NCBI RefSeq assembly: GCF_019703515.2
Contig: NC_059388.1
Location: 248,001-312,000, forward strand
Length of the DNA: 64,000 nt
Source of the DNA: Myxocyprinus asiaticus
Taxonomy: Eukaryota > Chordata > Actinopteri > Cypriniformes > Catostomidae
Direction: 5' to 3'
The position numbers and the translations under genes were made by a program. Below, in pieces: positions 33,665 through 46,100 of this stretch; the stretch's first letter is position 1, and each line of letters opens with the position of its first letter. The notes under the pieces were generated by a model. It saw only the letters and a list, made by a program, of their open reading frames with translations, was not told where the DNA came from and made no database searches.

Positions 33665-36085
33665 TCTTTTTCTGATTAACACTTTCTATTGATTTAGACA
33701 AATGAAACAGAAAAGCAAACATATATATATACACCTAATCAACTTTTAACCCCCATTATTCCCTTTCTCCCTCCCAATGCCCAACCCCACCCTGACCCTC
33801 AACAAATATCCCTGTGGTCAAACTTGAGAATACACACACCAAAAAAATAAAATAATCACACACATTTAAAACTACACATCTCTCTCCACTGCCCCTCCCC
33901 GAGAGCCTTCCTTTTTATTAAATAAATCCAAGTTTCCCTCCCTTCTATATGACATTTCTCCGAATGCCGCCACCCTGCCCATCTCTGTGCTCCACTTCTT
34001 AAATGAGGGCACTCCAGCCAACTTCCATCCCCTAAAGATGACCTGTCTGCCGATCATAACACTGGCTGGGACCCAATTTTTTATGTATTTATCCCCTATA
34101 TTAATGACCGCCCCATTGCCTAAAATGCTAAATTAAATTTGAGTGTCCAATACGTCACACATAAAACTCTGAACCCTCAACCAAAAATCTTGGATCTTAA
34201 CACACCACCAAAAAACATGGGTTGTGCCCCATCTTCTGATTGGCATCACCAGCAGGTGGGTGTGTCTTTAAGACCAAGCCTATACAATCTAGAGGTCGTC
34301 CAATAGAATCGATGTAAAATCTTAAATTGCATAAGGCGCACCTCTCTAGGTGTAGCATCTCTAGATGTAGACTTGACGTTTTTTAGAATCCTAGCCCACA
34401 CTCCCTCCTCCAATACCAAGATTAAATCTTTCTCCCATAATCTTTTTTTTTCCCTCCCCTTTTCTCCCCAATTTGGAATGCCCAATTCCCAATGCGCTCT
34501 AAGTCCTCGTGGTGGCGTAGTGACTCGCCTCAATCTGGGTGGCGGAGGACGAATCTCAGTTGCCTCCGTGTCTGAGACCGTCAATCCACACATCTTATCA
34601 CATGGTTTGTTGAGCACGTTACCGTGGAGATGTAGCGTGTGTGGAGGCTTCACGCTATTCTGCGCGGCATCCACGCACAACTGACCACGCGCCCCACCGA
34701 GCGAGAACCACACATTATAGGGACCACAAGGAAGTTACCCCATGTGACTCTACCCTCCCTAGCAACCGGGCCAATTTGGTTGCTTAGGAGACCTGGTTGG
34801 AGTCACCTCCCATAATCTCTTGAGAGAAGTTGAAGCTCCGTCCCCCAGACTCTGAATTAGCAGGGTGTAATACACTGATGCCTCATGGCCTTTTCCAAAA
34901 GCAGTAATCACCACTCCCAGTGTATCCGCTGCTCTAGGGGGGTGTATGCTTCTCCCAAATTAGTACAGAGCAGGTGGCGCAGCTGTAAATACCTGAAGAA
35001 TTGAGACCTGGGGATCCCAATATGTTGAACCATATTTTCAGAGGCTCTCAACACTCCACTCTCATATAGGTCACCGAGTGTATTAACCTCCCTCACAATT
35101 CACTCTGACCAGCAGAAAGGGGACTTATTATTACATAATTTTGGGTTCAGCCATATGCTCGAAGCAACATTTAAATAAATGTCTGAATTAAACACTCTGG
35201 ACACTCTTGTCCATTCCGGGTACAAATGCGAGATAACGGGGTGTAACTTAACTTCTCTGGTTAGTTTTATATAAAGGCTTTGCAATGGCGAAATAGGGGC
35301 AAGAACTTCCTGTTCAATACAAAACCAGGGAGGGGCTCTCTCAGGTGGAAGCGACCAATGAGCCAAATGTCTGATAATAAAACAAAATCTTGGGTAGGCC
35401 TAGCCCACCTTTGTCAATCGGCCTATGTAACTTACTGAAGTGTAATCTGGGACGTTTACCATTCCAAATGAAGGACTTTGCTATGCTATTAAATTGCTTG
35501 AAATAAGACAGGGGGACATCTACAGGGAGAGATTGTAGCAGGTAGTTGAATTTTGGAATACAATTTATTTTAATAACATTAACCTTCCCAATCATAGATA
35601 AACGTAATGAAGCCCACCTGCCCACATCGCTCGAAAACCATTTTATTAAAGGGTCAAAATTAACTCTAACTAAATCACACAAATTTGCTGGGAATAAGAT
35701 CCCCAAATACTTAATGCCCTGTTTGGGCCACTGGAAGGCACCTGGCTGACAAGCAGTTACCGGGCAGTATGCTGTCAGAGCCAAAACTTCGGATTTAGAC
35801 CAATGAACTCTGTGGAGGCAAGGCATAGATCTATTAGGGTCGGAGATGAATAATTAAATATCATCTGCGTAAAGCAAAAGCTTATGCGCCATACCTCCCA
35901 CCATCACCCCTGGAAAATCATCCTCCTTTCTTATCGTGGCTGCTAATGGTTCCAGGGAAAGACTGAACAATAATGGGGAAAGAGGGCAACCCGCCGCAAC
36001 CGGGTATCTATAAAGTAACTTAATCCATCCAATAAAAGTATTCCTGAACCCATACATTTCCAAAATCTTAAAAAGATAATCCCGA
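33665..36085 (-). pseudogene. L1-type LINE, copy E, ORF2 C-terminal pseudogene
   Basis: Minus-strand copy from the RT domain (DYLFKILEMYGF near 36080) to the 3' end near 33665. A deletion removes the region between YPVAA and GCPLSPLLF. It keeps LLLYADDI near 35860-35880, then long pieces through the C-terminus (35341-35826, 35100-35366, 34908-35096). ORF2 ends at 33872 (AVERDV-stop). A SINE interrupts at 34444-34805. The 5' end joins L1 copy F head to head. Confidence 0.88.
34444..34805 (-). mobile_element. tRNA-derived SINE, copy 2 (head truncated)
   Basis: Same body as the SINE at 18197-18600, inserted in L1 copy E between direct repeats tcccataatct (34433-34443 and 34808-34818). The tRNA-like head is missing: the minus-strand copy starts within the body at about gactccaaccaggtctcc. 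The tail is T-rich on the + strand. Confidence 0.85.
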
Positions 36086-36223
36086 GGGGAGTCACGTGGT
36101 GCCATGCGAGGTTCGGACGTGTGAACGGCGAGCTCTGCGCACTTTGCTAGTTTTAATACTTTTTGTGTCATAAACCAGTGAGATTCGATACACCCTGATT
36201 CTAAACTGTTCTAGGAAGACAAT

Positions 36224-37069
36224 ATGTCAAAGAATTCAATATCCTTGGGCTCTGGAGATATTAAAAGACACTTATGTGCTCAAGCTGAAGCCCCTGAGCA
36301 GTAGGCCACAAGCCCGGGAGTCAATTTGGACGGTGAAGTGAAAGAGATTCGGCATCAATTGATGAATGTGTCGGCAGTGCTGACGAAGGTCATTGCTGAC
36401 TTGGAGGTTCTTGCTGTAATGCATCGATCGATCACTGCCATGGGGACAAAATTCACTGAGATGGTTACAAGAGTGGCGGATGTTGAAAAATGGATCGACT
36501 ATCTGGAGTCATCAGAGAGGGAATTAGCTGCTAACCCGCTAGCGACCAAGGCAGACTTGGAGCACGTCTTGGAAAAGTTGGAAGACTTAGAGAATCATAA
36601 CTGGCAAAACAACGTCCAAATTGTTGGAATTCCTGAGGATGAAGAAGGCCAAGATTTGGTGAAATCCCTAGACGGGCTCTTCCCAAGTCTGCTCGACATA
36701 ACAGGCCATAAGCTGGAAATCGAGCGAGCTCACAGAGTTTCGGCTCAGAGATCCACGGAGGGAGACAGGCCTCGATCAATTCTGGCCAAATTTCTGAGAT
36801 CATCCAAAAAAGATCTCATGTTATGCGAGGCGAGGAGTAAAGGAAGGCTTTCTTGGAAGAACCACAGCATTTTGTTGTTTCCAGACTTGGCGAATTCGAC
36901 AAGCGAGAAACGTAATCGATTCAAGGAATGCAAAAAACTCTTACATCAACGGAAGTTTGCTTTTGCACTAATGTTCCCGGCAAAATTGAGAATAGATACT
37001 AAGGATGGCCGCAAAATATTTACATGCCCACAGCAGGCAATGTCCTTCATAAAGTCAATGACTGAGTAA
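36224..37069 (+). pseudogene. L1 ORF1 with one premature stop, copy F
   Basis: A 281-residue reading from the ATG at 36224 (MSKNSISLGSGDIKRHLCAQ) is continuous except for a TAG at codon 27. ORF1p is an RNA-binding chaperone that coats L1 RNA. A coiled-coil-like region with heptad-type leucines (VKEIRHQLMNVSAVLTKVIA to VEKWIDYLESSEREL) precedes an RRM-like part (ENHNWQNNVQIVGIPE, GHKLEIERAHRV) and the basic C-terminal domain (FKECKKLLHQRKFAFALMFP, KIFTCPQQAMSF). It is the best-preserved L1 protein in the window. Confidence 0.9.
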
Positions 37070-37585
37070 GTTATTTGTGGTTCTTATGTTGTAGCCGAGT
37101 GGGCCTGACTCACTGAACATTCACTTGACTGTCCGAGGAAGCTGAGCGCCTTTTTGTGCTGGTTCCGCCTAGCAGCTGGAATTTGTTTTGTGGAATAACC
37201 CTCCTTCAGGACAGTTTGTGGATGAATCTGCATGCTCTTTGTGCTTATGCCTCATATTGGCTGGAGTTTGTTTATAGATTATTTTCTGTTGTGTAATTCT
37301 GTCTCACAAAATTTTTATAGAAACACTGGACTTGAGCAATCCGATGGCGAAGTTGTCGCGGGGGCTCTCGTAGGTGTACATGGACTGTTTGAGTTTAGAG
37401 GGATGGACGCCAGTTGGCGCTGTCGTGCGCGGGGTTAATGCGCACGTTTTTCTTTTTTCTGTTTGTTTTGTTCGGGGAGAAGTTCAGGGTTTGATTGTTG
37501 CACTAATGTTGGAATGTGGTCGTTATAATTTTATCTTTGACACACAATTTATTTTTTGTAATATGTCAAAATGTCAAATGTTAAT

Positions 37586-39910
37586 ATGAGTGGATTGTCT
37601 CTCGACGTGGGATGTGAATGTGTTGGGGCACCCTATAAAAAGAAGGAAGATTATTTCTCTTCATAAACATAAGAAATATGATATAGTGTTTCTTCAAGAA
37701 ACGCATCTTTCCCCGCAGGAAGCTGACAAATTTGGGAAGATATGGGGTGGACATGTTTTCTTTAGTGCTGGCTCAAGTAAGAGCAAGGGAGTCATTATAC
37801 TGGTAAATAAACATCTACAATTCAAATGTCTCAAACAGATTAAAGATAAATTAGGAAGAGTCATTATTGTTTTAGGAGAAATTCTGGGAAAAGGTTGATT
37901 TTGGCTAATATTTACGCACCTAACACTGATAATCAGGGCTTTTTATAGATCTTGAAGGGATGTTGCAAGCCGCTGGCACCCTTCATGATATAATATTGTG
38001 AGGAGACTTTAATCTATTGATGGACTCAGTCCTTGATCATAGTGAAGCAAAAGTGTGTAAGCCTCCTAGAGCAACATTGATGCTTCACAGGATGTGTAAA
38101 AATCTTGGTCTTACAGATATTTGGAGACTTTTGAACCTATCTGGTAGGGATTATCCTTTTTCTTTTTCATCAGTCCATAAGATTTATTCTAGAATAGATT
38201 TTTTTTTTATGTCTAAGTCCCTCATTTCATCTGTTGTTGATTGTTCAATTGGAAACATTTTAGTCTCAGATCATGCCCTGGTGAGTTTAGAGATGTTGTC
38301 ACATACGGAGAAAAAGAAATCATATAGTTGGTGCTTTAATGTATCCCTTCTGCAAAATCCTGATTTCCAACAAATGCTAAAGGCTGAAATCAATGTCTAT
38401 ATGGAGACCAACTGGTCCTCAGTATCCTCTGTGGGCATGGTTTGGGAGGCACTTAAAGCAGTTCTTAGGGGCCGGATCATACAGTATGCCTCATTCATCA
38501 AAAAATCCAAAGCATGAGAACTCGTGCAGTTGGAAGGGAATATTAAAAATGCCGAGGCAGAGCTCGAATGTCGTCTGATGGCCTCAGAGAATTGAGCCGA
38601 CTGAAATACAGATATAATACTATTTTGTCACAGAAGGTGGAGTTTGGGCTATTCAGGGCAAGACAGGCATACTTTGAGTCGGGGGACAAAGCAGGGAAGC
38701 TTTTGGCTAGATATATAAAGCAGAGAGAGTCTTTTTCTACCATTCTCTTAGTGAAATGTGCTGGTTGTGAAATATTTACCTCAGCCATTAATATTAATAA
38801 TGCCTTTAAAGAATTCTATCTTGACATTTACAGTTCCACATCTTCGTCTACTGATGAAGATATTAGAAACTTTGTAGAACCATTAGAACTCCCTAAATTG
38901 ACGACTGAGTAAAAAAATTCTCTTGATTCTGAGATAACCTTGGAGGAGCTTGGCGTGGTAATTAAGGCCTTGCCTACAGACAAGGCTCTGGGGCCAGATG
39001 GTTTTGCCGCAGAATTTTTTAGATCCTATTCTACAGAACTGGCTCCACTTTTGTTAGAAGTTTATACTGAATCATTAAAGAATGGAAAGCTTCTGCCAAC
39101 CATGACGCAAGCCCGGATCAGTCTGATTCTTAAAAAGGACAAAGATCCCAGCGAGTGTAAGAGTTACTGTCCAATTTCCCAGATCCAGCTAGAATACTTT
39201 TATTGGATGGATTAAGTTACTTTATAGACACCCGGTTGCGGTGGTACAAACAAATGCATTAATTTCAGATTATTTTACTCTGGATAGGGGCACCCGGCAT
39301 GGTTGCCCTCTTTCCCCATTATTGTTCCGTCTTGCCCTGGAACCATTAGCAGCCTCGATAAGAAAGGAGGATGATTTTCCAGGGGTGGTTGCGGGAGGTT
39401 TGGCGCATAAGCTTTTGCTTTACACAGATGATATTTTATTATTTGTCTCTGACCCCAGTAGATCTTTGCCTTGCCTCCACATAATTATTAATTCCTTTTC
39501 CAAATTCTCAGGATACAAAGTCAATTGGTCTAAATCCAAAGCTTTGGCTCTGACAGCGTACTGCCCAGTAAGTTAGAGTTAATTTTGATCCCTTAATAAA
39601 AAGGTTTGAGTGATGTGAGCAGGTGGGCTTCATTACATTTATCTATGATTGGGAAGGTTAATGTTATTAAAATGAATTGTATTCCAAAATTCAACTACCT
39701 GCTACAATCTCTCCCTGTAGATGTCCCCCTCTCTTATTTCAAGCAATTCGATAGCATAGCGAAGTCCTTCATTTGGAATGGTAAACATCCCAGATTGCAT
39801 TTTAATAAGTTACATTGGCCGATTGACAAAGGTGGGCTAGGCCTACCCAAGATTTTGTTTTATTATCAGACATTTGGCTCATTGGTCGCTTCCACCTGAG
39901 AGAGCCCCTC
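37586..39910 (+). pseudogene. L1 ORF2 pseudogene, copy F
   Basis: The endonuclease keeps HPIKRRKIISLHKHKKYDIV and FLQETHLSPQE. GDFN is damaged: a TGA replaces a glycine codon near 38000. After shifts, 38017-38517 keeps SDHALVSLEML, and 38568-38912 and 38940-39215 keep the linker. A deletion at about 39195 removes the RT block around AISLDAEKAFD. The later RT is GTRHGCPLSPLLF and LLLYTDDILLF, where YADD has become YTDD. Confidence 0.85.
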
Positions 39911-41058
39911 CCTGGTTTTGTATTGAACAGGAAGTTATTGCCCCTATTTCGCCCCTATTTTCAATAAAAAAGTATGTGGAAGTGTATATTTTATGTTTTA
40001 ATCATTTTATTGTCATTGACATTTGAACTTTTTAAAAATACAAAAATTCTACATTATATTAATTAATATTATAACATGAAATTGTATATATAATTATGAT
40101 ATGAACTATCACTGTTTGAAATAATATGTATTACAAGTGTTTACATTGAGTTTACATTCATTTGTATAAGAAATGCTAAAAAGGTACTGTCACTTTGAGA
40201 GTTCAAGAGTGCCTCACAGTGTTCTGGTTCATCGAGAATCTCTCAGTTTCTATCCATGCTGTGTGAGATTAAAATTAATATTTCTTTTTAATTTTTTATC
40301 AGACTGTAAAGAAAAGATAGGATATTAATTCACTGAAAGTGGAGTCGCCTCATCTTTGGACACATTACACACAAAACAAGGTGATTTTCCAGGTATTCCA
40401 CTACTTGACTTTCTAAAAGCTAAATTGAAGCACTTTAAAGACCTTGTGTGAACCTTGTAAACAGTGTAGAAAAAGACGCAGTAGTGGTAAAATAAAGTGA
40501 TAGAGAGTTTGTGATGTTTGAAGGGTCATATGGTTCGTCGTTTTTTTGGTTCGCGATCTGTCGAAATACGATATACCCATCCCTAGTATGCAGCTTTTAT
40601 GAGCTCATATTAATTGAGAGACTACATGGAATATTTGTCACACCACAGGACCATTTAAAGTGAACAGGTGAAGGCAAAGGGTGATTAAAATGGTGAAAAC
40701 CTTGAAGAAATGGTGACCAGTTACAGCACCTAAAATATACACTTTCCTTTTTAAGCTAAGATCTTGATGTAGATAAAACAAAATGTTAATGTTATACACA
40801 GTTAATTATAGTTGTGACTGTAAAGTTACAGTTTCATATATGGAAAGCATAATATGTAATAACTTTTACCAGGGGTCATTTTATTTGTATTATTAAAGAT
40901 TTGTTTTTATTTTTCTTAAAAATGGACACTGAAATATATATTGATATATTGAATTTGATTGTAGGATGTTTGCAGTCAGTGCTAAGATATTATGTTTTAC
41001 AGCCCTTTGGTTTGGTTAGAAATAATTTTGTTTGTAAACTGTAAATGTGTCCTAACAG

Positions 41059-41204
41059 ACAACATTGAACGAGAGATGCGGAAATTATTCAGTATTCCAG
41101 ATGAGAAGGAGACCAGGTTATGGAATAAATACATGAGCAACACGTTTGAGCCTCTCAATAAACCAGACAGCACCATTCAGGATGCTGGACTCTATCAGGG
41201 ACAG
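41059..41204 (+). CDS. usp15: usp15 exon 5
   Basis: Encodes [39 protein letters not shown] and [10 protein letters not shown], the bulk of the ubiquitin-like domain. The acceptor is cctaacag|AC and the donor is GGACAG|GTAACA at 41204/41205. It is 146 bp and ends in phase 0, so exons 1-5 total 621 bp or 207 codons. The next exon was not found before the window end, so the remaining 22.8 kb is intron 5. Confidence 0.95.
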
Positions 41205-41269
41205 GTAACACATATTCTGCTAACTTTTACCAGGAAATCACCTCAGCTAGTACCTCATAGTTTCATCAC

Positions 41270-41720
41270 GTGTGTGTATGTGTATCTGAAGAGTGGAACA
41301 TTTTGTCGTGTGTACAGATGGACTGATTGTATGATTGTATCACACTTCTGACTATACTGGCTATGTAGTTGAACTTCGATTACGGTAGCCTGTTGGCTAG
41401 TGTTAGCGCCATCAGCGGTGGAACTGATTTCTGTCTCAAAGCGTGCATTAATGGAGTTCAGTTCTTTAGCCAGAGATGGGTCAGCATTTAGTGTGGCGGA
41501 AGATTTACCTTTATAATCAGTAATTGTCCTTAGTTGTTGCCACACGCTCCTGGTGTCTTTTTATTCACTTAATCCACTTTGTGTCTTTACCAGTTCTTAT
41601 AATCCTTCAACACATTTCGCAGGTCATAGGAAGCCTTCTTATAATCATACAGTGTGTGTGCTTAATGTCCTGCTAACAGTTTTGTCAAATCTAATCCAAG
41701 TATTGTGACACTTTGTGTTT
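41270..41720 (-). pseudogene. CR1/L2-type LINE ORF fragment
   Basis: The minus strand encodes WQQLRTITDYKGKSSATLNA and SLAKELNSINARFET, a block found between endonuclease and RT in CR1/L2-type LINEs (compare VWSGMKQLTNYRT in the LINE at 56280-59520). Upstream codons (YDYKKASYDLRNVLKDY) are broken by stops. It lies close to the LINE 3' UTR at 41781, same strand, but the two are joined in the wrong order for one intact copy. Confidence 0.6.
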
Positions 41721-41780
41721 GTCAGTGTGTTAGTGGTACATTTTGAATGTGAATGTGCAGAACTCCTCCTGTGGTAACTC

Positions 41781-42715
41781 TGAAGTCAAGTCATTTTTAT
41801 TTGTATAGCACTTTTCACAACACACATCATTTTAAAGCAGCTTTACAGAAAATCATGCATTAACAGAAAATGAAACCGTAATATCTATAATGTCTTAGAG
41901 TCACCATTGTGTAGTTTGATAAAATACAATTGTGAATTGTGTTTAAAAATAAGTAATTAAATAATAATTGTATTTATAACCCCAGTGAGCAAGCCGAAGG
42001 CGACTGTGGCAAGGAACACAAAACTCCATAAAATGTTGATTAATGGAGAAAAATAACCTTGGGAGAAACAAGACTCACTGTGGGGGTCAGTTCCCCTCTG
42101 ACTAAACAACATGAATATAATGACAATATTACTTATGTATAGTGCAAGTCATGGTTTAAAATTAATAAACTAAGTAAGTGTTAAGAGTCAGTGTTTAAAT
42201 TAAAGATTTTGTATGAACTGTAAGATTAATGACTAATATCTCTGAAGTTCATCCTGGATTAACTGCAGAAGTTCACATAGATGCAATTGTCCTTTGTTAG
42301 TTGGCTGATGAAGGGTTTTGTTGACAATTAAGTGATAGTCTATGTATTCCATTTCAAGAGTGTAGTCCATCATTAGACCGAGGTGATGCAGGCAGAGATC
42401 AGTTAAGTGCATCGCAGTTCAACCGGCCGGTAGTTTCGGTGAGGTCAGTCCTAAATCCAAGGTTCAGGCAGTGGCATATGAAGTATCCCATGTCTTATGG
42501 TTGGAGTTGGCATCAGTTCATCCTCTGAAGTCCATTGTAATAGACTAAAGTGATGTCTGGCTGGCACCGGCTGCATTTAATCGTCATCATTCAGACACAC
42601 GTAGCAGTGGAGTCCGACACCAAGCAGGAACGGAGCTGGATCCAACTGGTTCTGGTGACCTCAGGATAGCAGTCCCAAGGTTGACACAGGGAAACAAATA
42701 AAATAATATTAGCAT
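41781..42715 (-). mobile_element. CR1/L2-type LINE 3' UTR
   Basis: On the minus strand it ends in the tail (aaaaatgacttgacttc) after ctatacaaat. Bases 42240-42400 are the inverse of 9797-9970, so this is the same family as the fragment at 9573-10259 and more complete (about 0.9 kb). It contains the block gttccttgccacagtcgcct and no ORF. Confidence 0.75.
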
Positions 42716-42830
42716 AGATGCAATTCAATTTATTGCAGCGTTATAGATCACAATCAGTGTTTCTGGTTCCGGCAGACCTAACTAAAGTAGAGAAAGGACT
42801 CTGTGAATTTGAGGGGAACTGACTTCATAC

Positions 42831-43132
42831 TAGGGATGTGTGGAACGACTAATTTCACTGATGTTTAAATGAAAATTTTTGGAGTCGACTAGTCTTAAGA
42901 GTAAGAAACCCTCAGGAAACAGTCAAAACGTTTTTTATGTTGTTTATGCAACTAATTTAAAATACTTAATCTATATTCCAACAAGACAAATCCAATTTAT
43001 CTATCGATCGCATTTATCTGCGACGTGCTTGCCTTGCTTAATTTTAATGGAGAAAAATATTGATCGACTAGTAATTCCAATGTCGTCTAGCAGCATCAGA
43101 ACCATTTAGTCGACTAGTCTCACACAACCCTA
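42831..43132. mobile_element. hAT-type MITE, 302 bp
   Basis: The ends are TAGGGATGTGTGGAACGACT and the inverse of TAGGGTTGTGTGAGACTAGT. The 8-bp flanks are CTTCATAC (42823-42830) and TTTCATAC (43133-43140). It has no coding capacity. Its right flank is also the left flank of the next hAT element. Confidence 0.85.
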
Positions 43133-43140
43133 TTTCATAC

Positions 43141-46100
43141 TAGAGTTAGACTGATATATCGTTTTTACCGATTAATCGGTGCCGATAGTTGCTGTTTGAT
43201 ACTATCGGTTATCTGCAAAAATCTATGCCGATAGTTTTTTTATTCCTCGTGTTCCTCTGTGGCCTTCGCTATTTTGATTAGATAATCAAGCAATCTGATT
43301 AATAAATATCTACAATTCAAATTTCTCAAACAGAGTAAAGATAAATTAGGGAGAGTCATTATTGTTTTAGCTGAAATTCAGGGGCAAAGGTTGATTTTGG
43401 CTAATATTTACGCACCTAACGCTGATGATCAGGGCTTTTTTGTAGATCTTGAAGGGATGTTGCAAGCTGCTGGCACCCCTCATGATATAATATTGGGAGG
43501 AGACTTTAATCTATTGATGGATTCAGTCCTTGATCACAGTGAAGCAAAAGTGTGCAAGCCCCCTAGAGCAACATTGACGCTTCACAGGATGTGTAAAAAT
43601 CTTGGTCTTACAGATATTTGGAGACTGTTGAACCCATCTGGTAGGGACTATACATTTTTTTTCATCAGTCCGTAAGATTTATTCTAGAATAGATTTTTTT
43701 TTTATATCTAAGTCCCTCATTTCATCTGTTGTTGATTGCTCAATTGGAAATATCTTAGTCTCAGATCACGCCCTGGTGAGTTTGGAGATGTTGCCACATA
43801 CGGAGAAAAAGAAATCATATAGTTGGCACTTTAATGTATCCCTTTTGCAAAATCCTGATTTCTAACAAATGTTAAAGGCTGAAATCAATGTTTGTATGGA
43901 GACCAACTGGTCCTCAGTATCCTCTGTGGGTGTGGCTTGGGAGGCACTTAAGGCGGTTCTTAGGGGTCGGATCATACAGAATGCCTCATTCATCAAAAAA
44001 TCCAAAGCACGTGAACTCGTGGAGTTGGAAGGAAATATTAAAAGTGCTGAGGCAGGACTGAAACGCAGAATGTCGTCTGATGGCCTCAGAGAATTGACTA
44101 GATTGAAATACAGATATAATGCTATTTTGTCGCGGAAAGTGGAGTTTTGGTTATTCAGGGCAAGACAGTCATACTTTGAGTCGGGGGACAAAGCAGGGAA
44201 GCTTTTGGCTAGATATATAAAGCAGAGAGAGTCTTTTTCTACTATTCCCTTAGTGAAATCTGCTGGTGGTGAAATATTTACCTCGGCCATTGATATTAAT
44301 AATGCTTTTAAAGAATTCTATGTTGATCTTTATATTTCCACGTCTTTGTCTACTGATGAAGATATTAGAAACTTTGTGGAACCATTAAAACTTCCTAAAC
44401 TGACGACTGAGCAAAAAAACTCTTGATTCTGAGATAACCTTGGAGGAGCTTGGCGTGGTAATTAAGGCCTAACCTACAGGCAAAGTTCTGGGGCCAGATG
44501 GTTTTGCCGCAGAATTTTTTAGATCTTATGCTACAGAACTGGCTCCACTTTTGTTAGAAGTTTATACTGAATCATTAAAGAATGGAAAGCTTCCTCCAAC
44601 CATGACACAAGCCCGGATCAGTCTGATTCTTAAAAAGGACAAAGATCCAAGCAAGTGTATAAGTTACCATCCAATTTCCCTGTATCCAGTTAGATGTAAA
44701 AATGTTGTCAATTTTGGCTAATCGATTAAGTAAAGTTATGACATCTCTTATACATATAGATCAGCTGGGGTTTATTCGGGGCGTAGATCTTCTGATAACA
44801 TTAGGCGATTCATCAATATCATGTGGTCAGTAGTGAATGAACAATCTCTGGTCGCTGCCATGTCACTTGACGCTGAAAAGGCGTTTGATATGGTAGAATG
44901 GGATTATCTTTTTAAGATTTTGGAAATGTACGCATTCAGGAGTACGTTTATTGGTTGGATTAAGTTACTTTATAGACACCCAGTAGCGGCGGTACAAACA
45001 AATGGATTAATTTCAGATTATTTTACTTTGGATAGGGGCACCCGGCTGGGTTGCCCTCTTTCCCCATTATTGTTCTGTCTTGCCCTGGAACCATTAGCAA
45101 CCGCGATAAGAAAGGAGGATGATTTTCCAGGGGTGGTGGTGGGAGGTATGGCACATAAGCTCCTGCTTTACGCAGATGATATTTTATTATTCATCTCTGA
45201 CCCCAGTAGATCTATGCCTTGCCTCCACAGAATTATTCATTCCTTTTCTAAGTTTTCAGGATATAGAGTCAATTGGTATAAATCCGAAGCTTTGGCTTTG
45301 ACAGCGTACTGCCCAGAAACGGCTTTCTAGCTGGGTGCTTTCTAGTGGCCCAAACAGGGCATTAAGTATTTGGGTATTTTATTTCCATCACAAAGTGATG
45401 TGGGCTTCATTACATTTATCGATGATTGGGAAGGTTAATGTTATTAAAATGAATTGTATTCCAAAATTCAATTACTTACTGCAGTCTCTGCCTGTAGATG
45501 TCCCCCTCTCTTATTTCAAGCAATTTGATAGCATAGCAAAGTCTTTCATTTGGAATGGTAAGCGTCCCAAATTACATTTCAATAAGTTACATAGGCCGAT
45601 TGACAAAGGTGGGCTAGGCCTACCCAAGATTTTATTTTATTATTATGCATTTGATCTCAGACATTTGGCTCATTGGTCGCTTCCACCTGAGAGAGCCCCT
45701 CCCTGGTTCTGTATAGAACAGGAAGTTCTTGCCCCTATTTCGCCACTGCAAAGCCTTTCTATCAAATTAATCAGAGAAGCTAAAGTACATCCCGTTTTCT
45801 CGCACTTGAACTCGGTATGGACTAAAGTGTCCAGACTGTTTAATTCTGACATTTTTTTAAATGTTGCCTCGAGCATATGGCTGAACCCCAAATTATGCAT
45901 CAACAAGTCCCCTTTTTGCTGGTCAGAGTGGATTGGGAGGGGGGTTACTACACTCGGTGTCCTATATGAGAGTGGAGTGTTGATATCCTTTCAAAATTTG
46001 GTTCAACTTTTTGGGATTCCTAGATCTCAGTTCTATAAGTATTTACAGCTGCACCACCTACTCTGTACTATTTTCGGGAGTGGTTTACACCCTCCTAAAG

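Larger units (their letters stand above)
36086..39960 (+). mobile_element. L1-type LINE, copy F (with 5' UTR and ORF1)
   Basis: The only copy with a complete 5' part: 5' UTR (36086-36223), ORF1 (36224-37069), inter-ORF spacer (37070-37585) and ORF2 (37586-39960). ORF2 stops short of the 3' end after EQEVIAPISP and passes into hAT sequence (ttcaataaaaaagtatg). It has an internal deletion near 39195 that removes the first RT motifs. It shares two variants with copy E that other copies lack (tattggatggattaag and cccggttgcgg). Confidence 0.88.
33487..40585. mobile_element. hAT-type element split by L1 copies
   Basis: The ends are TAGGGATGGG and CCCATCCCTA, flanked by 8-bp duplications that differ at one base (GTATACAG at 33479-33486 and GTATGCAG at 40586-40593), the hAT signature. 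The element's own sequence is 33487-33664 and about 39961-40585, roughly 0.8 kb without a transposase. Everything between is L1. Confidence 0.85.
33334..41058 (+). other. usp15: usp15 intron 4 (transposon-filled)
   Basis: A 7.7-kb phase-1 intron. Almost all of it is one hAT element (33487-40585) split by two L1 copies. Bases 40594-41058 hold nothing recognisable before the acceptor cctaacag. Confidence 0.85.

Noticed and set aside
43391..43675. A possible short endonuclease gene of 94 codons.
   Set aside because: It is the first piece of L1 copy G ORF2 before a frameshift at 43670.
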